Of a stretch of 64,000 nucleotides of DNA, positions 46,428-54,688 are shown in pieces. The notes below the pieces were generated by a model. The model had not been told where the DNA came from and searched no databases. It saw only the letters and a list, made by a program, of their open reading frames with translations. How positions within the stretch are numbered: position 1 is the stretch's first letter; every line of letters begins with the position of its first letter. Both the position numbers and the translations under genes were made by a program. This stretch comes from Prevotella sp. MGM2 (GTDB lineage Bacteria; Bacteroidota; Bacteroidia; Bacteroidales; Bacteroidaceae), in the NCBI RefSeq assembly GCF_002933955.1, contig NZ_BEWW01000243.1, forward strand, positions 1 to 64,000, written 5' to 3'.

Positions 46428-48173
46428 ATGAACAACGAAGAACTCATTAAACAATGCGAGGCGGTGGCCGGGGAATGGATGACCAGCCCGCTCTACGATG
46501 AAGCAACTAAAACAGCAGTCAAGGCAATGGTGGAAAGTGCAGACAAAACACCGCTCATAGATGCTTTTTACCGCACACTCGAATTTGGAACAGGCGGTTT
46601 ACGGGGTATCATGGGGCCTGGCACAAACCGCATGAATATCTACACCGTAGGTGCTGCCACACAAGGTTTGGCCAATTATCTGAATAAATGTTTTGCAGGA
46701 CGCGATGAAATTTCAGTAGTCGTAGGTCACGATTGCCGTAATAACTCACGCCTTTTCGCAGAAACTTCTGCGGCTATTTTCTCTGCCAACGGTATCAAAG
46801 TATATCTTTTCAATGATATGCGTCCGACACCGGAAATGTCCTTTGCCATCCGGCATTTAGGTTGCCAAAGCGGTATTAATATCACTGCCAGCCATAATCC
46901 CAAAGAGTACAACGGCTACAAGGCTTATTGGGACGACGGTGCACAGGTTTTGGCTCCTCATGACAAAGGCATTATTGACGAAGTCAACAAGGTAAAGGTA
47001 GAGGACATCAAATTCAAAGGCAATGACGCGCTTATTGAAATAGTAGGTGAGGACATTGATAAAATCTACTTGGAAAAAGTTCATGAACTTTCCATTGATC
47101 CTGCTTGTATCGCACGGCAAAAAGATTTGAAAATTGTGTACACACCGCTTCATGGTACCGGAATGACACTTATTCCCGCCTCATTAAAATTATGGGGGTT
47201 CGAAAATGTGCACACCGTGCCTGAACAAATGGTTAAGAGCGGCGATTTCCCCACAGTAATCAGCCCTAATCCGGAAAACGGTGAGGCTTTGACAATGGCC
47301 CTGAACTTGGCGAAAAAAATAGATGCAGATATTGTAATGGCAAGTGACCCTGATGCTGACCGCGTAGGCATGGCATGCAAGAACAACAAGGGTGAATGGG
47401 TATTAGTAGACGGCAATCAAACTTGCATGATTTTCCTCTATTACATCATTAAGAACCGTCAGGCACAAGGCCAGATGAAAGGAGATGAGTTCATTGTAAA
47501 AACCATTGTAACCACAGAACTTATCCGGGAAATTGCCAAGAAATACAATGTTGAAATGATGGACTGCTACACAGGCTTTAAGTGGATTGCCCGCGAAATA
47601 CGCCTTAACGAAGGCCATAAGCAGTACATTGGCGGTGGAGAGGAAAGCTATGGATTTATGGCTGAAGATTTTGTCCGCGACAAGGATGCAGTATCTGCCT
47701 GTTCTTTATTGGCAGAAATCTGTGCATGGGCGAAAGATCAGGGTAAGACGCTCTTTGACGTATTGATGGATATTTACGTTGAATTCGGCTTCTCGCTCAA
47801 TAAAACTATCAATGTGGTGAAACCAGGTAAAACCGGTGCCGATGAAATAAAGGCCATGATGACAGGTTTCCGCGAAAACCGTCCGACCCAAATAGCTGGT
47901 TCTCCTGTAATCTGTACAAAAGATTACGCCACTCTCAAGCAATATAATGCAGAAGGAATGGCTACAGAACTTGATATGCCCGAAACTAGCAATGTATTAC
48001 AATGGTATACAACAGATGGAACCAAAGTCAGCGTGCGTCCCTCCGGCACAGAACCGAAAATCAAATTTTACATTGAAGTTATGGGCGAGATGGGATGTCC
48101 GAAATGTTATGATGCCGCTCGTGAAGAAGCAGAGAAAAAGATAGAGGCAGTAATAAAGACTCTAGGTCTCTGA
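46428..48173 (+). CDS. phosphoglucomutase/phosphomannomutase
   Basis: Interconverts hexose 1- and 6-phosphates in the cytosol. The 581-residue protein is an alpha-D-phosphohexomutase of the long (PGM2/PgcA-like) type: active-site Ser155 in TASHNPKEYNGYK, Mg-binding DPDADRVG, sugar-specificity loop GGGEESYGF and phosphate-binding RPSGTEPKIKFY near the C-terminus. Specificity for glucose or mannose cannot be fixed. A terminator follows at 48197-48243. Confidence 0.94.
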   Translation: MNNEELIKQCEAVAGEWMTSPLYDEATKTAVKAMVESADKTPLIDAFYRTLEFGTGGLRGIMGPGTNRMNIYTVGAATQGLANYLNKCFAGRDEISVVVGHDCRNNSRLFAETSAAIFSANGIKVYLFNDMRPTPEMSFAIRHLGCQSGINITASHNPKEYNGYKAYWDDGAQVLAPHDKGIIDEVNKVKVEDIKFKGNDALIEIVGEDIDKIYLEKVHELSIDPACIARQKDLKIVYTPLHGTGMTLIPASLKLWGFENVHTVPEQMVKSGDFPTVISPNPENGEALTMALNLAKKIDADIVMASDPDADRVGMACKNNKGEWVLVDGNQTCMIFLYYIIKNRQAQGQMKGDEFIVKTIVTTELIREIAKKYNVEMMDCYTGFKWIAREIRLNEGHKQYIGGGEESYGFMAEDFVRDKDAVSACSLLAEICAWAKDQGKTLFDVLMDIYVEFGFSLNKTINVVKPGKTGADEIKAMMTGFRENRPTQIAGSPVICTKDYATLKQYNAEGMATELDMPETSNVLQWYTTDGTKVSVRPSGTEPKIKFYIEVMGEMGCPKCYDAAREEAEKKIEAVIKTLGL

Positions 48174-48196
48174 CAAATCATTAGAATAGACAATAG

Positions 48197-48243
48197 AACG
48201 GGGCGCATTCCTTTTAAATTACTTAATTGTATGTTGCCCCGTT
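48197..48243 (+). terminator. phosphohexomutase terminator
   Basis: AACGGGGC pairs with GCCCCGTT (extended by CAT/ATG with a bulge) around an A/T-rich loop and is followed by TTT, 23 nt after the stop codon. Confidence 0.75.
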
Positions 48244-48307
48244 TTTATTATTCCAAACAAATAATGTAGATTTCAACGTATCTCGGAACATCGTATAACA
48301 TAAGAAT

Positions 48308-49072
48308 ATGGCTGCTTATTGGTTCTTGTTTCATCAAGGAAATATACTTCTGACAGATAAAGGGACAATACCTTTGTCAAAGGAAATACCATTTCCAAAC
48401 ATAGAAGAGAGTAATATTTTTCATTTGCCAGATGTTGAAGAACGGTCTTGTTATGCGGCAACACTTGAGACACCAATAACGGAATCTTGTTATAAAATGA
48501 TACCGCTCAGAGCATCTTTTGAGATGCTTCCCTCAATCTTATATAGAATGGCTGCTAAGTCCTATGAGCTTCTTTATTGGAATGCTAACACAAATTATTG
48601 TGGCGCATGTGGAGCTTTAATGAAACGGCATACAGAAATCTCAAAAATTTGTTCTTGTTGCGGTAAAGAAATATGGCCATCAGCGAGTGCTGCAATTATC
48701 GTGGCTATCACCCGAGGACATGAAATATTACTGGTACAAAGTAAAAAATTCAGAGGAAATTATTTTGGACTGGTTGCTGGTTTTGTAGAAACAGGAGAAA
48801 CACTAGAAGAGTGCGTTCACCGTGAAGTTATGGAAGAAACTGGCATCACAATAAAAAAACTGAAATATTTTTCGAGTCAGGCTTGGCCTTATCCTTTTAA
48901 TATCATGATAGGCTTCACTGCTGAGTATGCACATGGAGACCTACAACTCCAACGGTCCGAACTCAATGCAGGAGGTTGGTATAAACTTAACAACTTACCG
49001 GAAATCCCAGAAAAAGTCAGTTTGGCCCGCCAATTAATTGATGCAGTTAAGAATGATATTTGTCACCAATAA
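48308..49072 (+). CDS. nudC: NADH pyrophosphatase / NAD-RNA decapping hydrolase
   Basis: Nudix hydrolase that cleaves NADH and NAD caps on RNA. 254 residues: divergent N-domain, zinc ribbon with C98/C101 and C115/C118 (CGAC..CSCC), Nudix box GFVETGETLEECVHREVMEETG, and the NudC-specific SQAWPYPFN (family SQPWPFP). Length matches E. coli NudC. It is 12 nt upstream of the relA-like gene, linking nucleotide turnover and stringent-response genes in one unit. Confidence 0.93.
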   Translation: MAAYWFLFHQGNILLTDKGTIPLSKEIPFPNIEESNIFHLPDVEERSCYAATLETPITESCYKMIPLRASFEMLPSILYRMAAKSYELLYWNANTNYCGACGALMKRHTEISKICSCCGKEIWPSASAAIIVAITRGHEILLVQSKKFRGNYFGLVAGFVETGETLEECVHREVMEETGITIKKLKYFSSQAWPYPFNIMIGFTAEYAHGDLQLQRSELNAGGWYKLNNLPEIPEKVSLARQLIDAVKNDICHQ

Positions 49073-49084
49073 AACATCCATCCT

Positions 49085-51286
49085 ATGAATAGTTTCACGC
49101 CTGCCGAGCGGCTTGAAACGCTCGCTATTTTATTAAAAATCTATCGTGACGAAAGTTTAAAACCGGTTGTTGCCGACGCACATTTGGTTCGGGACCTTTT
49201 GAAAAAACTTTTGCAAAACGGCGCTGTGCTGAGAAATGATTTTGGACTGAATAAAATAGTCATAGCTTTAGAATCTGTTTATCTAGCCACTCAGGAAATA
49301 GGACTCAGAGGCTTTGCCTTTTACCCTTATATCATCTATTCTCTCATACAGAACAAACAACATCTTAATTGTATTTACGAGGATTGCAGCGTAGAAATCC
49401 GCAAAACTCTTGAAGTTCTTTTGCGGGTCTCACAATTAGAAGCAAAGGAGGAAGCGATGCGTACAGACAACTTCCGCAATCTATTTGTATCGCAAGCAGG
49501 AGATATGCGCATAGTTCTACTATTGATTGCGCAATCAGTAGTTCTGATGCGCCGAATAAAAGACACTCCCAATATTGAAGCACAACGAAGACTTTCTGTT
49601 AAAGCCGCCAGCCTATACGCCCCATTGGCTCATAAACTGGGCTTGTATAAGTTAAAAAGCGAGCTGGAAGATTTATCCCTCAAATATCTAGAACACGATG
49701 CTTATTATCATATTAAAGCAGAATTAAATGCCACCAAAAGAGTACGTGATGCCTATATCGAACGTTTTATCACACCTATTCGGAAAATGCTCGACAATGA
49801 AGGCTTACGGTATCAAATGAAAGGACGTACCAAAAGCATTCACTCTATTTGGCAGAAAATGCAAAAGCAGCAATGCACGTTCAAAGGAGTTTATGATTTA
49901 TTTGCCATCCGCATTATTCTTGATACACCGATCAATAAAGAAAAAGAACAATGCTGGAAAGTATTCTCTTTAATAACCAATCAATACGACTCTAATTTAA
50001 AGCGTCTGCGCGACTGGCTTACTGTTCCCAAAAGTAATGGTTACGAAAGTCTTCATGTCACAGTTAAGGGTCCTGAAGAGAAATGGGTGGAAGTACAGAT
50101 TCGTACTAAACGTATGGACGAAGTGGCCGAACATGGTTTGGCAGCCCATTGGCGTTACAAAGGATTAAAAAGCAGTACTGGTGGAATTGACGCATGGCTA
50201 TCGGATATCCGCAGTGCTTTAGAAACAGGCAACGACAACTTGCTCACTGAAAGTTTATCTGAGAAGACCGAAAAAAAAGAAGTATACGTGTTTACTCCTA
50301 AAGGAGATCTCTATCGACTACCTCACAAAGCTACAATTCTTGATTTTGCTTATTACATTCATTCAGGTATTGGAAATAAATGTGTAGGTGGCCGAATTAA
50401 CGGCCGCAATGTTCCTATCAGACATCAATTGGAAAGTGGAGAAACGGTAGAAATCATCACTTCCGGAACACAAACGCCCAAAATGGAATGGGTAAACATT
50501 GTTGTTTCCAACCACGCAAAATCCAAAATACGAACGGCGGTACGCGATTTGCAAGCCCGTGAAGGAGCTTTGGCACGTGAACTGCTTGAGCGTAAACTAA
50601 GAAACAGGAAAATAGAATGGGACGAAAGTGTTATCAATCAGTTGATAAAAAAAACAGGATTCAAAGAATCTTTTGAATTTTACAAAGTCTTATCTGAGGG
50701 TAAATTAGACATAAATTCACTCATTGAACGCTATCAAGAACTAAGTAAACGAGAAGCAGGACAAATAGAACGTGCTGTAACTCGAAGTGCCGATGAATTT
50801 ATCATGCCCCCAGAGCAAGATCTGCATCGGCAGGGTGGGGAAGATGTTTTAGTTATTGATCATAATTTGAAAGGCTTGGATTTTCAAATGGCTCATTGCT
50901 GTAATCCTGTTTATGGTGATGAAGTTTTTGGATTCATAACTGTTGGAGGAGGCATAAAAATACATCGCACAAATTGTCCCAATGCCCCTGCTCTCCGTAA
51001 TCGTTTCGGATACCGCATAGTCCCCGCACGTTGGGCTGGAAAAGGAAGTGGCAAATATCCAATTACCCTACATGTTATCGGCGTTGATGACTTAGGAGTT
51101 GTCAATAATATAACTTCCATTATAGCTAAAGAAGAAAATATTATGTTGCGCAGCATCAACATAGATTCAAATGATGGGCTTTTTTCCGGAATACTGACAG
51201 TTTTGCTGGATGATGTGCAAATGCTGAAAAATCTGCTGAGAAAAATCAGAGGTATACGCGGAGTGAAGGCTGTTTCCCGAACATAA
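49085..51286 (+). CDS. RelA/SpoT-family (p)ppGpp synthetase with degenerate hydrolase domain
   Basis: Stringent-response alarmone enzyme. The 733-residue protein has the full long-RSH layout: N-terminal HD-type domain (1-190), synthetase (about 230-370; GRTKSIHSIWQKM, YDLFAIRII, NGYESLHV and EVQIRTKRMDEVAEHG), TGS (about 400-460; VFTPKGDLYRLP), helical region and ACT/RRM C-terminus. The HD metal pair and the adjacent ED motif of hydrolase-competent members are not found in the first domain, so it is predicted to be synthetase-only like RelA. A separate bifunctional RSH would be expected elsewhere in the genome. Confidence 0.92.
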   Translation: MNSFTPAERLETLAILLKIYRDESLKPVVADAHLVRDLLKKLLQNGAVLRNDFGLNKIVIALESVYLATQEIGLRGFAFYPYIIYSLIQNKQHLNCIYEDCSVEIRKTLEVLLRVSQLEAKEEAMRTDNFRNLFVSQAGDMRIVLLLIAQSVVLMRRIKDTPNIEAQRRLSVKAASLYAPLAHKLGLYKLKSELEDLSLKYLEHDAYYHIKAELNATKRVRDAYIERFITPIRKMLDNEGLRYQMKGRTKSIHSIWQKMQKQQCTFKGVYDLFAIRIILDTPINKEKEQCWKVFSLITNQYDSNLKRLRDWLTVPKSNGYESLHVTVKGPEEKWVEVQIRTKRMDEVAEHGLAAHWRYKGLKSSTGGIDAWLSDIRSALETGNDNLLTESLSEKTEKKEVYVFTPKGDLYRLPHKATILDFAYYIHSGIGNKCVGGRINGRNVPIRHQLESGETVEIITSGTQTPKMEWVNIVVSNHAKSKIRTAVRDLQAREGALARELLERKLRNRKIEWDESVINQLIKKTGFKESFEFYKVLSEGKLDINSLIERYQELSKREAGQIERAVTRSADEFIMPPEQDLHRQGGEDVLVIDHNLKGLDFQMAHCCNPVYGDEVFGFITVGGGIKIHRTNCPNAPALRNRFGYRIVPARWAGKGSGKYPITLHVIGVDDLGVVNNITSIIAKEENIMLRSINIDSNDGLFSGILTVLLDDVQMLKNLLRKIRGIRGVKAVSRT

Positions 51287-51339
51287 ATCTGATTTCCGTT
51301 CTAAATACATATAAATTTACATACCATATATTTATAACT

Positions 51340-53034
51340 ATGGCAACAATTGACGACAAGAAAATTATTTTTTCCATGGTTGGCCTTTCCAAAACAATAC
51401 GCCAAACCAACAAACAAGTATTGAAAGACATCTATTTATCCTTTTTTTATGGTGCCAAAATAGGCATTATAGGACTTAACGGATCTGGTAAATCCACTTT
51501 AATGAAAATCATAGCCGGATTAGACAGCGACTATCAGGGAGAGGTTGTTTTCTCCCCAGGATATACTGTTGGCTATTTACCACAAGACCCACCATTGGAT
51601 GATGAGAAAAAAGTGATAGATATCGTCCGCGAAGGCGTACAGACACTAGTCGATGCTTTAACAGAATACGAAGAAATCAATCAGAAATTCGGATTACCTG
51701 AGTATTATGAAAACGAGGATAAAATGAATCAGCTTTTTGTCCGACAGGGAGAATTACAAGATCTGCTTGACGCTTCAGACGCATGGAACCTTGACAGCCG
51801 GCTGGAACGTGCGATGGCAGCTTTACGCTTACCGCCTGCCGATGCCTTGGCCAAACATCTTTCTGGTGGTGAGCGCCGCCGTGTGGCACTATGCCGTTTA
51901 CTGTTACAGAAGCCCGATGTCTTGTTATTGGATGAACCGACAAACCACCTTGACGCAGAAAGCATTGACTGGCTGGAACAGCACCTCAATCAATATGAAG
52001 GAACTGTTATTGCTGTAACACATGACCGCTATTTTCTGGACGATGTTGCCGGCTGGATTTTGGAGCTTGACCGTGGGGAAGGTATTCCATGGAAAGGCAA
52101 TTATTCCTCATGGCTGGAGCAGAAAACCAAGCGCATGGAGATGGAAGAAAAAGTGGCCAGCAAACGCCGTCGCACACTCGAGCGCGAATTGGAATGGGTG
52201 CGTATGGCCCCAAAAGCGCGGCAAGCAAAAGGAAAAGCACGTCTTAATTCATACGAGCGCATGCTTGGAGAAGACCAAAAGGAAATGGAGCAGAAACTCG
52301 AAATCATTATACCCAATGGTCCGCGTCTAGGACATAAAGTTATAGAAGCACAGCACGTAAGCAAGTCCTATGGAGATAAGCTTTTATTTTCGGATTTGAA
52401 CTTTATGCTACCTCAAGGCGGTATTATCGGCGTCATTGGGCCTAACGGTGCCGGAAAAACAACGTTATTCCGGTTAATCATGGGATTGGAAACTCCTGAT
52501 GGAGGAACCTTTGAAGTTGGTGAAACCGTTAAACTGGCTTATGTGGACCAACAGCATCAGGATATTATTCCAGAAAAATCGGTCTATGAAGTTGTCAGTG
52601 GCGGCAACGAATTGCTACGCATGGGAGGCCGCGATGTAAACGCACGCGCTTATTTGAGTAAATTTAATTTTTCCGGAGCTGATCAGGAGAAAAAATGCGG
52701 TGTACTTTCAGGAGGTGAGCGGAATCGCCTCCATCTGGCTCTAGCTTTAAAAGAAGAAGGTAATGTCCTTTTACTGGACGAACCTACCAATGACATTGAT
52801 GTCAATACGCTGCGTGCTCTTGAGGAAGGTCTGGAATCCTTTGCCGGTTGTGCCGTTGTTATCAGCCATGACCGTTGGTTCCTTGATCGTATCTGTACGC
52901 ATATTCTGGCTTTTGAAGGCGATGGTAACGTTTTCTTCTTCGAAGGCTCCTACAGCGAATATGAGAGCAATAAGGCCAAACGTCTTGGTATTGAAGAGCC
53001 TAAACGTTTGCGCTACAGAAAATTGGATGATTAA
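51340..53034 (+). CDS. ettA: ABC-F translation factor, EttA-like
   Basis: Soluble ribosome-binding ATPase that gates translation elongation by energy state. 564 residues with two ABC cassettes: Walker A GLNGSGKST (about 46-54) and GPNGAGKTT, signatures LSGGERRRVAL and LSGGERNRLHL, the EttA-type arm after cassette 1 and a linker rich in basic residues (SKRRRTLERELEWVR). No membrane segment. It is 53 nt after the relA-like gene. Confidence 0.92.
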   Translation: MATIDDKKIIFSMVGLSKTIRQTNKQVLKDIYLSFFYGAKIGIIGLNGSGKSTLMKIIAGLDSDYQGEVVFSPGYTVGYLPQDPPLDDEKKVIDIVREGVQTLVDALTEYEEINQKFGLPEYYENEDKMNQLFVRQGELQDLLDASDAWNLDSRLERAMAALRLPPADALAKHLSGGERRRVALCRLLLQKPDVLLLDEPTNHLDAESIDWLEQHLNQYEGTVIAVTHDRYFLDDVAGWILELDRGEGIPWKGNYSSWLEQKTKRMEMEEKVASKRRRTLERELEWVRMAPKARQAKGKARLNSYERMLGEDQKEMEQKLEIIIPNGPRLGHKVIEAQHVSKSYGDKLLFSDLNFMLPQGGIIGVIGPNGAGKTTLFRLIMGLETPDGGTFEVGETVKLAYVDQQHQDIIPEKSVYEVVSGGNELLRMGGRDVNARAYLSKFNFSGADQEKKCGVLSGGERNRLHLALALKEEGNVLLLDEPTNDIDVNTLRALEEGLESFAGCAVVISHDRWFLDRICTHILAFEGDGNVFFFEGSYSEYESNKAKRLGIEEPKRLRYRKLDD

Positions 53035-53049
53035 AATCCCATCTGCCGC

Positions 53050-53664
53050 ATGCTAGATACGTACCAAACCATCGCCTCTTCGGGAGAAGCTTGCCACACC
53101 GAAAAGCGCAGTCGTTTTTTAGCCTTTGCCCATCATGTGACAACCGTGGATGAGGCAAAGGCCATTATTGCGTCTTATCGGAAAAAGTATTTCGATGCCC
53201 GACACGTCTGTTACGCTTATACTCTCGGATATGATAGCTCCATCACACGCCAAAATGATGATGGCGAGCCATCAGGCAGTGCAGGCAAACCTATTGGCGG
53301 ACAATTACGCTCAGCCAACGTTACCAATGCCATCGTATTGGTAGTCCGTTATTTCGGAGGAGTAAAACTAGGAACAGGAGGTTTGGCAGTAGCTTACAAA
53401 ACGGCAGCAGCCGAAGCATTGGCTTCAGCTATTATCGAAGAGAGAATTATCATGAAACACTTCATAATAAGCGCTCCCTATGCTGAGGCCGATATTGCCA
53501 TGCGCTATGTACGAGACACTGGGGCACAAATTTCAAGACGTGAATACACCGCCACTGATGTCATACTTAACATTTCGGTACGGCTGAGTGACGAAAACAT
53601 TCTACGCAGTCGATTGACCAACATATTATCCCTTCGTTTTATAGATAAAGATTCACCGGCATAA
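53050..53664 (+). CDS. YigZ/IMPACT family protein
   Basis: A 204-residue protein of the IMPACT/YigZ family. The N-terminal UPF0029 domain holds DARHVCYAYTLG, NDDGEPSGSAGKPI and VVRYFGGVKLGTGGL; the C-terminal ferredoxin-like domain follows. Biochemical role is unsettled (linked to translation control in eukaryotes). It is 15 nt after ettA-like and 1 nt before the GNAT gene, so the three are cotranscribed. Confidence 0.9.
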   Translation: MLDTYQTIASSGEACHTEKRSRFLAFAHHVTTVDEAKAIIASYRKKYFDARHVCYAYTLGYDSSITRQNDDGEPSGSAGKPIGGQLRSANVTNAIVLVVRYFGGVKLGTGGLAVAYKTAAAEALASAIIEERIIMKHFIISAPYAEADIAMRYVRDTGAQISRREYTATDVILNISVRLSDENILRSRLTNILSLRFIDKDSPA

Positions 53665-53665
53665 C

Positions 53666-54196
53666 ATGAATTTTAGTATTATAACTCCTCAATCAAGCTG
53701 CTGGCATGAAGTAGTCCAACTTTACACCTCCTCCTTTCCCTATGAGGAACGTCGCGAAGTTGAAAACTGGCAAACCTTAGCCAACACTATTTCAGACTTT
53801 CACATTCTGGCACTGTTGAATAATGATGATTTATTAGGATTTATCAGTTATTGGGATTTAGAAGGTTTCGTGTATGTAGAGCATTTTGCCATCAGTACCA
53901 CTCATCGCAACCAAGGCTTAGGTACTGAGATTTTTAAGCAATTGCAGGAAAAAGTATGCTATCGTCCTATTGTGCTTGAAGTAGAACCGCCTGAAACTTC
54001 GACTGCACGCCGTCGAATCGCTTTTTATGAACGTTTGGGATTGTCATTATCAACATTTCCTTACTTACAACCCCCATACCGCAAAGGTGACAACTGGTTT
54101 CCTTTATGTCTCATGACAACTGATGCCAACCATCTTAAATCCCAAATAAAAGCAATAGAGAGAAGTATTCATAAACGAGTTTACGGAGTCAACTAA
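53666..54196 (+). CDS. GNAT-family N-acetyltransferase
   Basis: A 176-residue acetyltransferase of unknown substrate. Typical elements are LGFISYWDLEGFVYVEHFAI (beta 4), the acetyl-CoA loop THRNQGLGTEIFKQLQ, and the C-terminal RRIAFYERLGLSLS. It starts 1 nt after the YigZ/IMPACT stop codon, indicating translational coupling in the ettA-like operon. The C-terminal tail after LCLMTTDA is charged and not conserved. Confidence 0.87.
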   Translation: MNFSIITPQSSCWHEVVQLYTSSFPYEERREVENWQTLANTISDFHILALLNNDDLLGFISYWDLEGFVYVEHFAISTTHRNQGLGTEIFKQLQEKVCYRPIVLEVEPPETSTARRRIAFYERLGLSLSTFPYLQPPYRKGDNWFPLCLMTTDANHLKSQIKAIERSIHKRVYGVN

Positions 54197-54206
54197 AGGA
54201 CTTTGA

Positions 54207-54467
54207 TTTTTAACACTATTTGCTTTTGGCAGAAAAATGTCGTATATTTGCAGAGCTAAAGCAGGCAGTTCATGAAGAACTGCCTGCTTTAGCTATATAT
54301 TCAGGTATTTTCCGGACAAAAAGAACCTGAATTAAAGTATAAAAAAGCCGTATTGCTGTAAAAAATCCAAGTAACCTTTTTCAAATTATCTTTATTTCCG
54401 AATGATAGAGCGCTATTTTATGGCATAAAAACCATCCCGAAATGTAACTGAACGTTAAATATGTTAA
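54207..54467 (+). repeat. dispersed promoter-hairpin element, copy F
   Basis: Forward copy with a consensus promoter block: TTTG at 54219-54222, 20 nt, TATATTTG at 54243-54250. The hairpin at 54254-54294 has perfect 18 bp arms (AGCTAAAGCAGGCAGTTC) and a 5 nt loop. CCGTATTGCTGTAAAAAATC lies at 54348-54367 and AATGTAACTGAACGTTAA to 54467 closes it. It begins 10 nt after the GNAT stop codon, between two codirectional genes; after it the clpC promoter follows. Confidence 0.88.
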
Positions 54468-54538
54468 TTTTCAAAACGTAAAAATATTCATCTCCAGCTA
54501 TTTTTTTCAGCAAGCCTCTTACTATCTGAGGATTTTCG

Positions 54539-54546
54539 TATCTTTG
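54539..54546 (+). promoter_or_regulatory. -7 element of clpC
   Basis: TATCTTTG about 143 nt upstream of the preferred clpC ATG. The leader contains a hairpin ATGCCATT / AAATGGCAT (about 54571-54590). No heat-shock operator was recognised. Confidence 0.55.
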
Positions 54547-54688
54547 CATTTAAAAATCCCATTTGGAAACAATGCCATTCAAAATGGCATAAACCATCCT
54601 CCTTATGCGGAAAATCCGCAAACAGACCATATCTCGTCCACATGTCATCCACTGTGACGATTCACTAAACTTACAGAAACAACTTATC

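Noticed and set aside
54605-54688. 28-codon N-terminal extension of clpC
   Set aside because: Not similar to the family, lies in the predicted leader and contains a hairpin; ATG at 54689 starts the conserved Clp-N domain.
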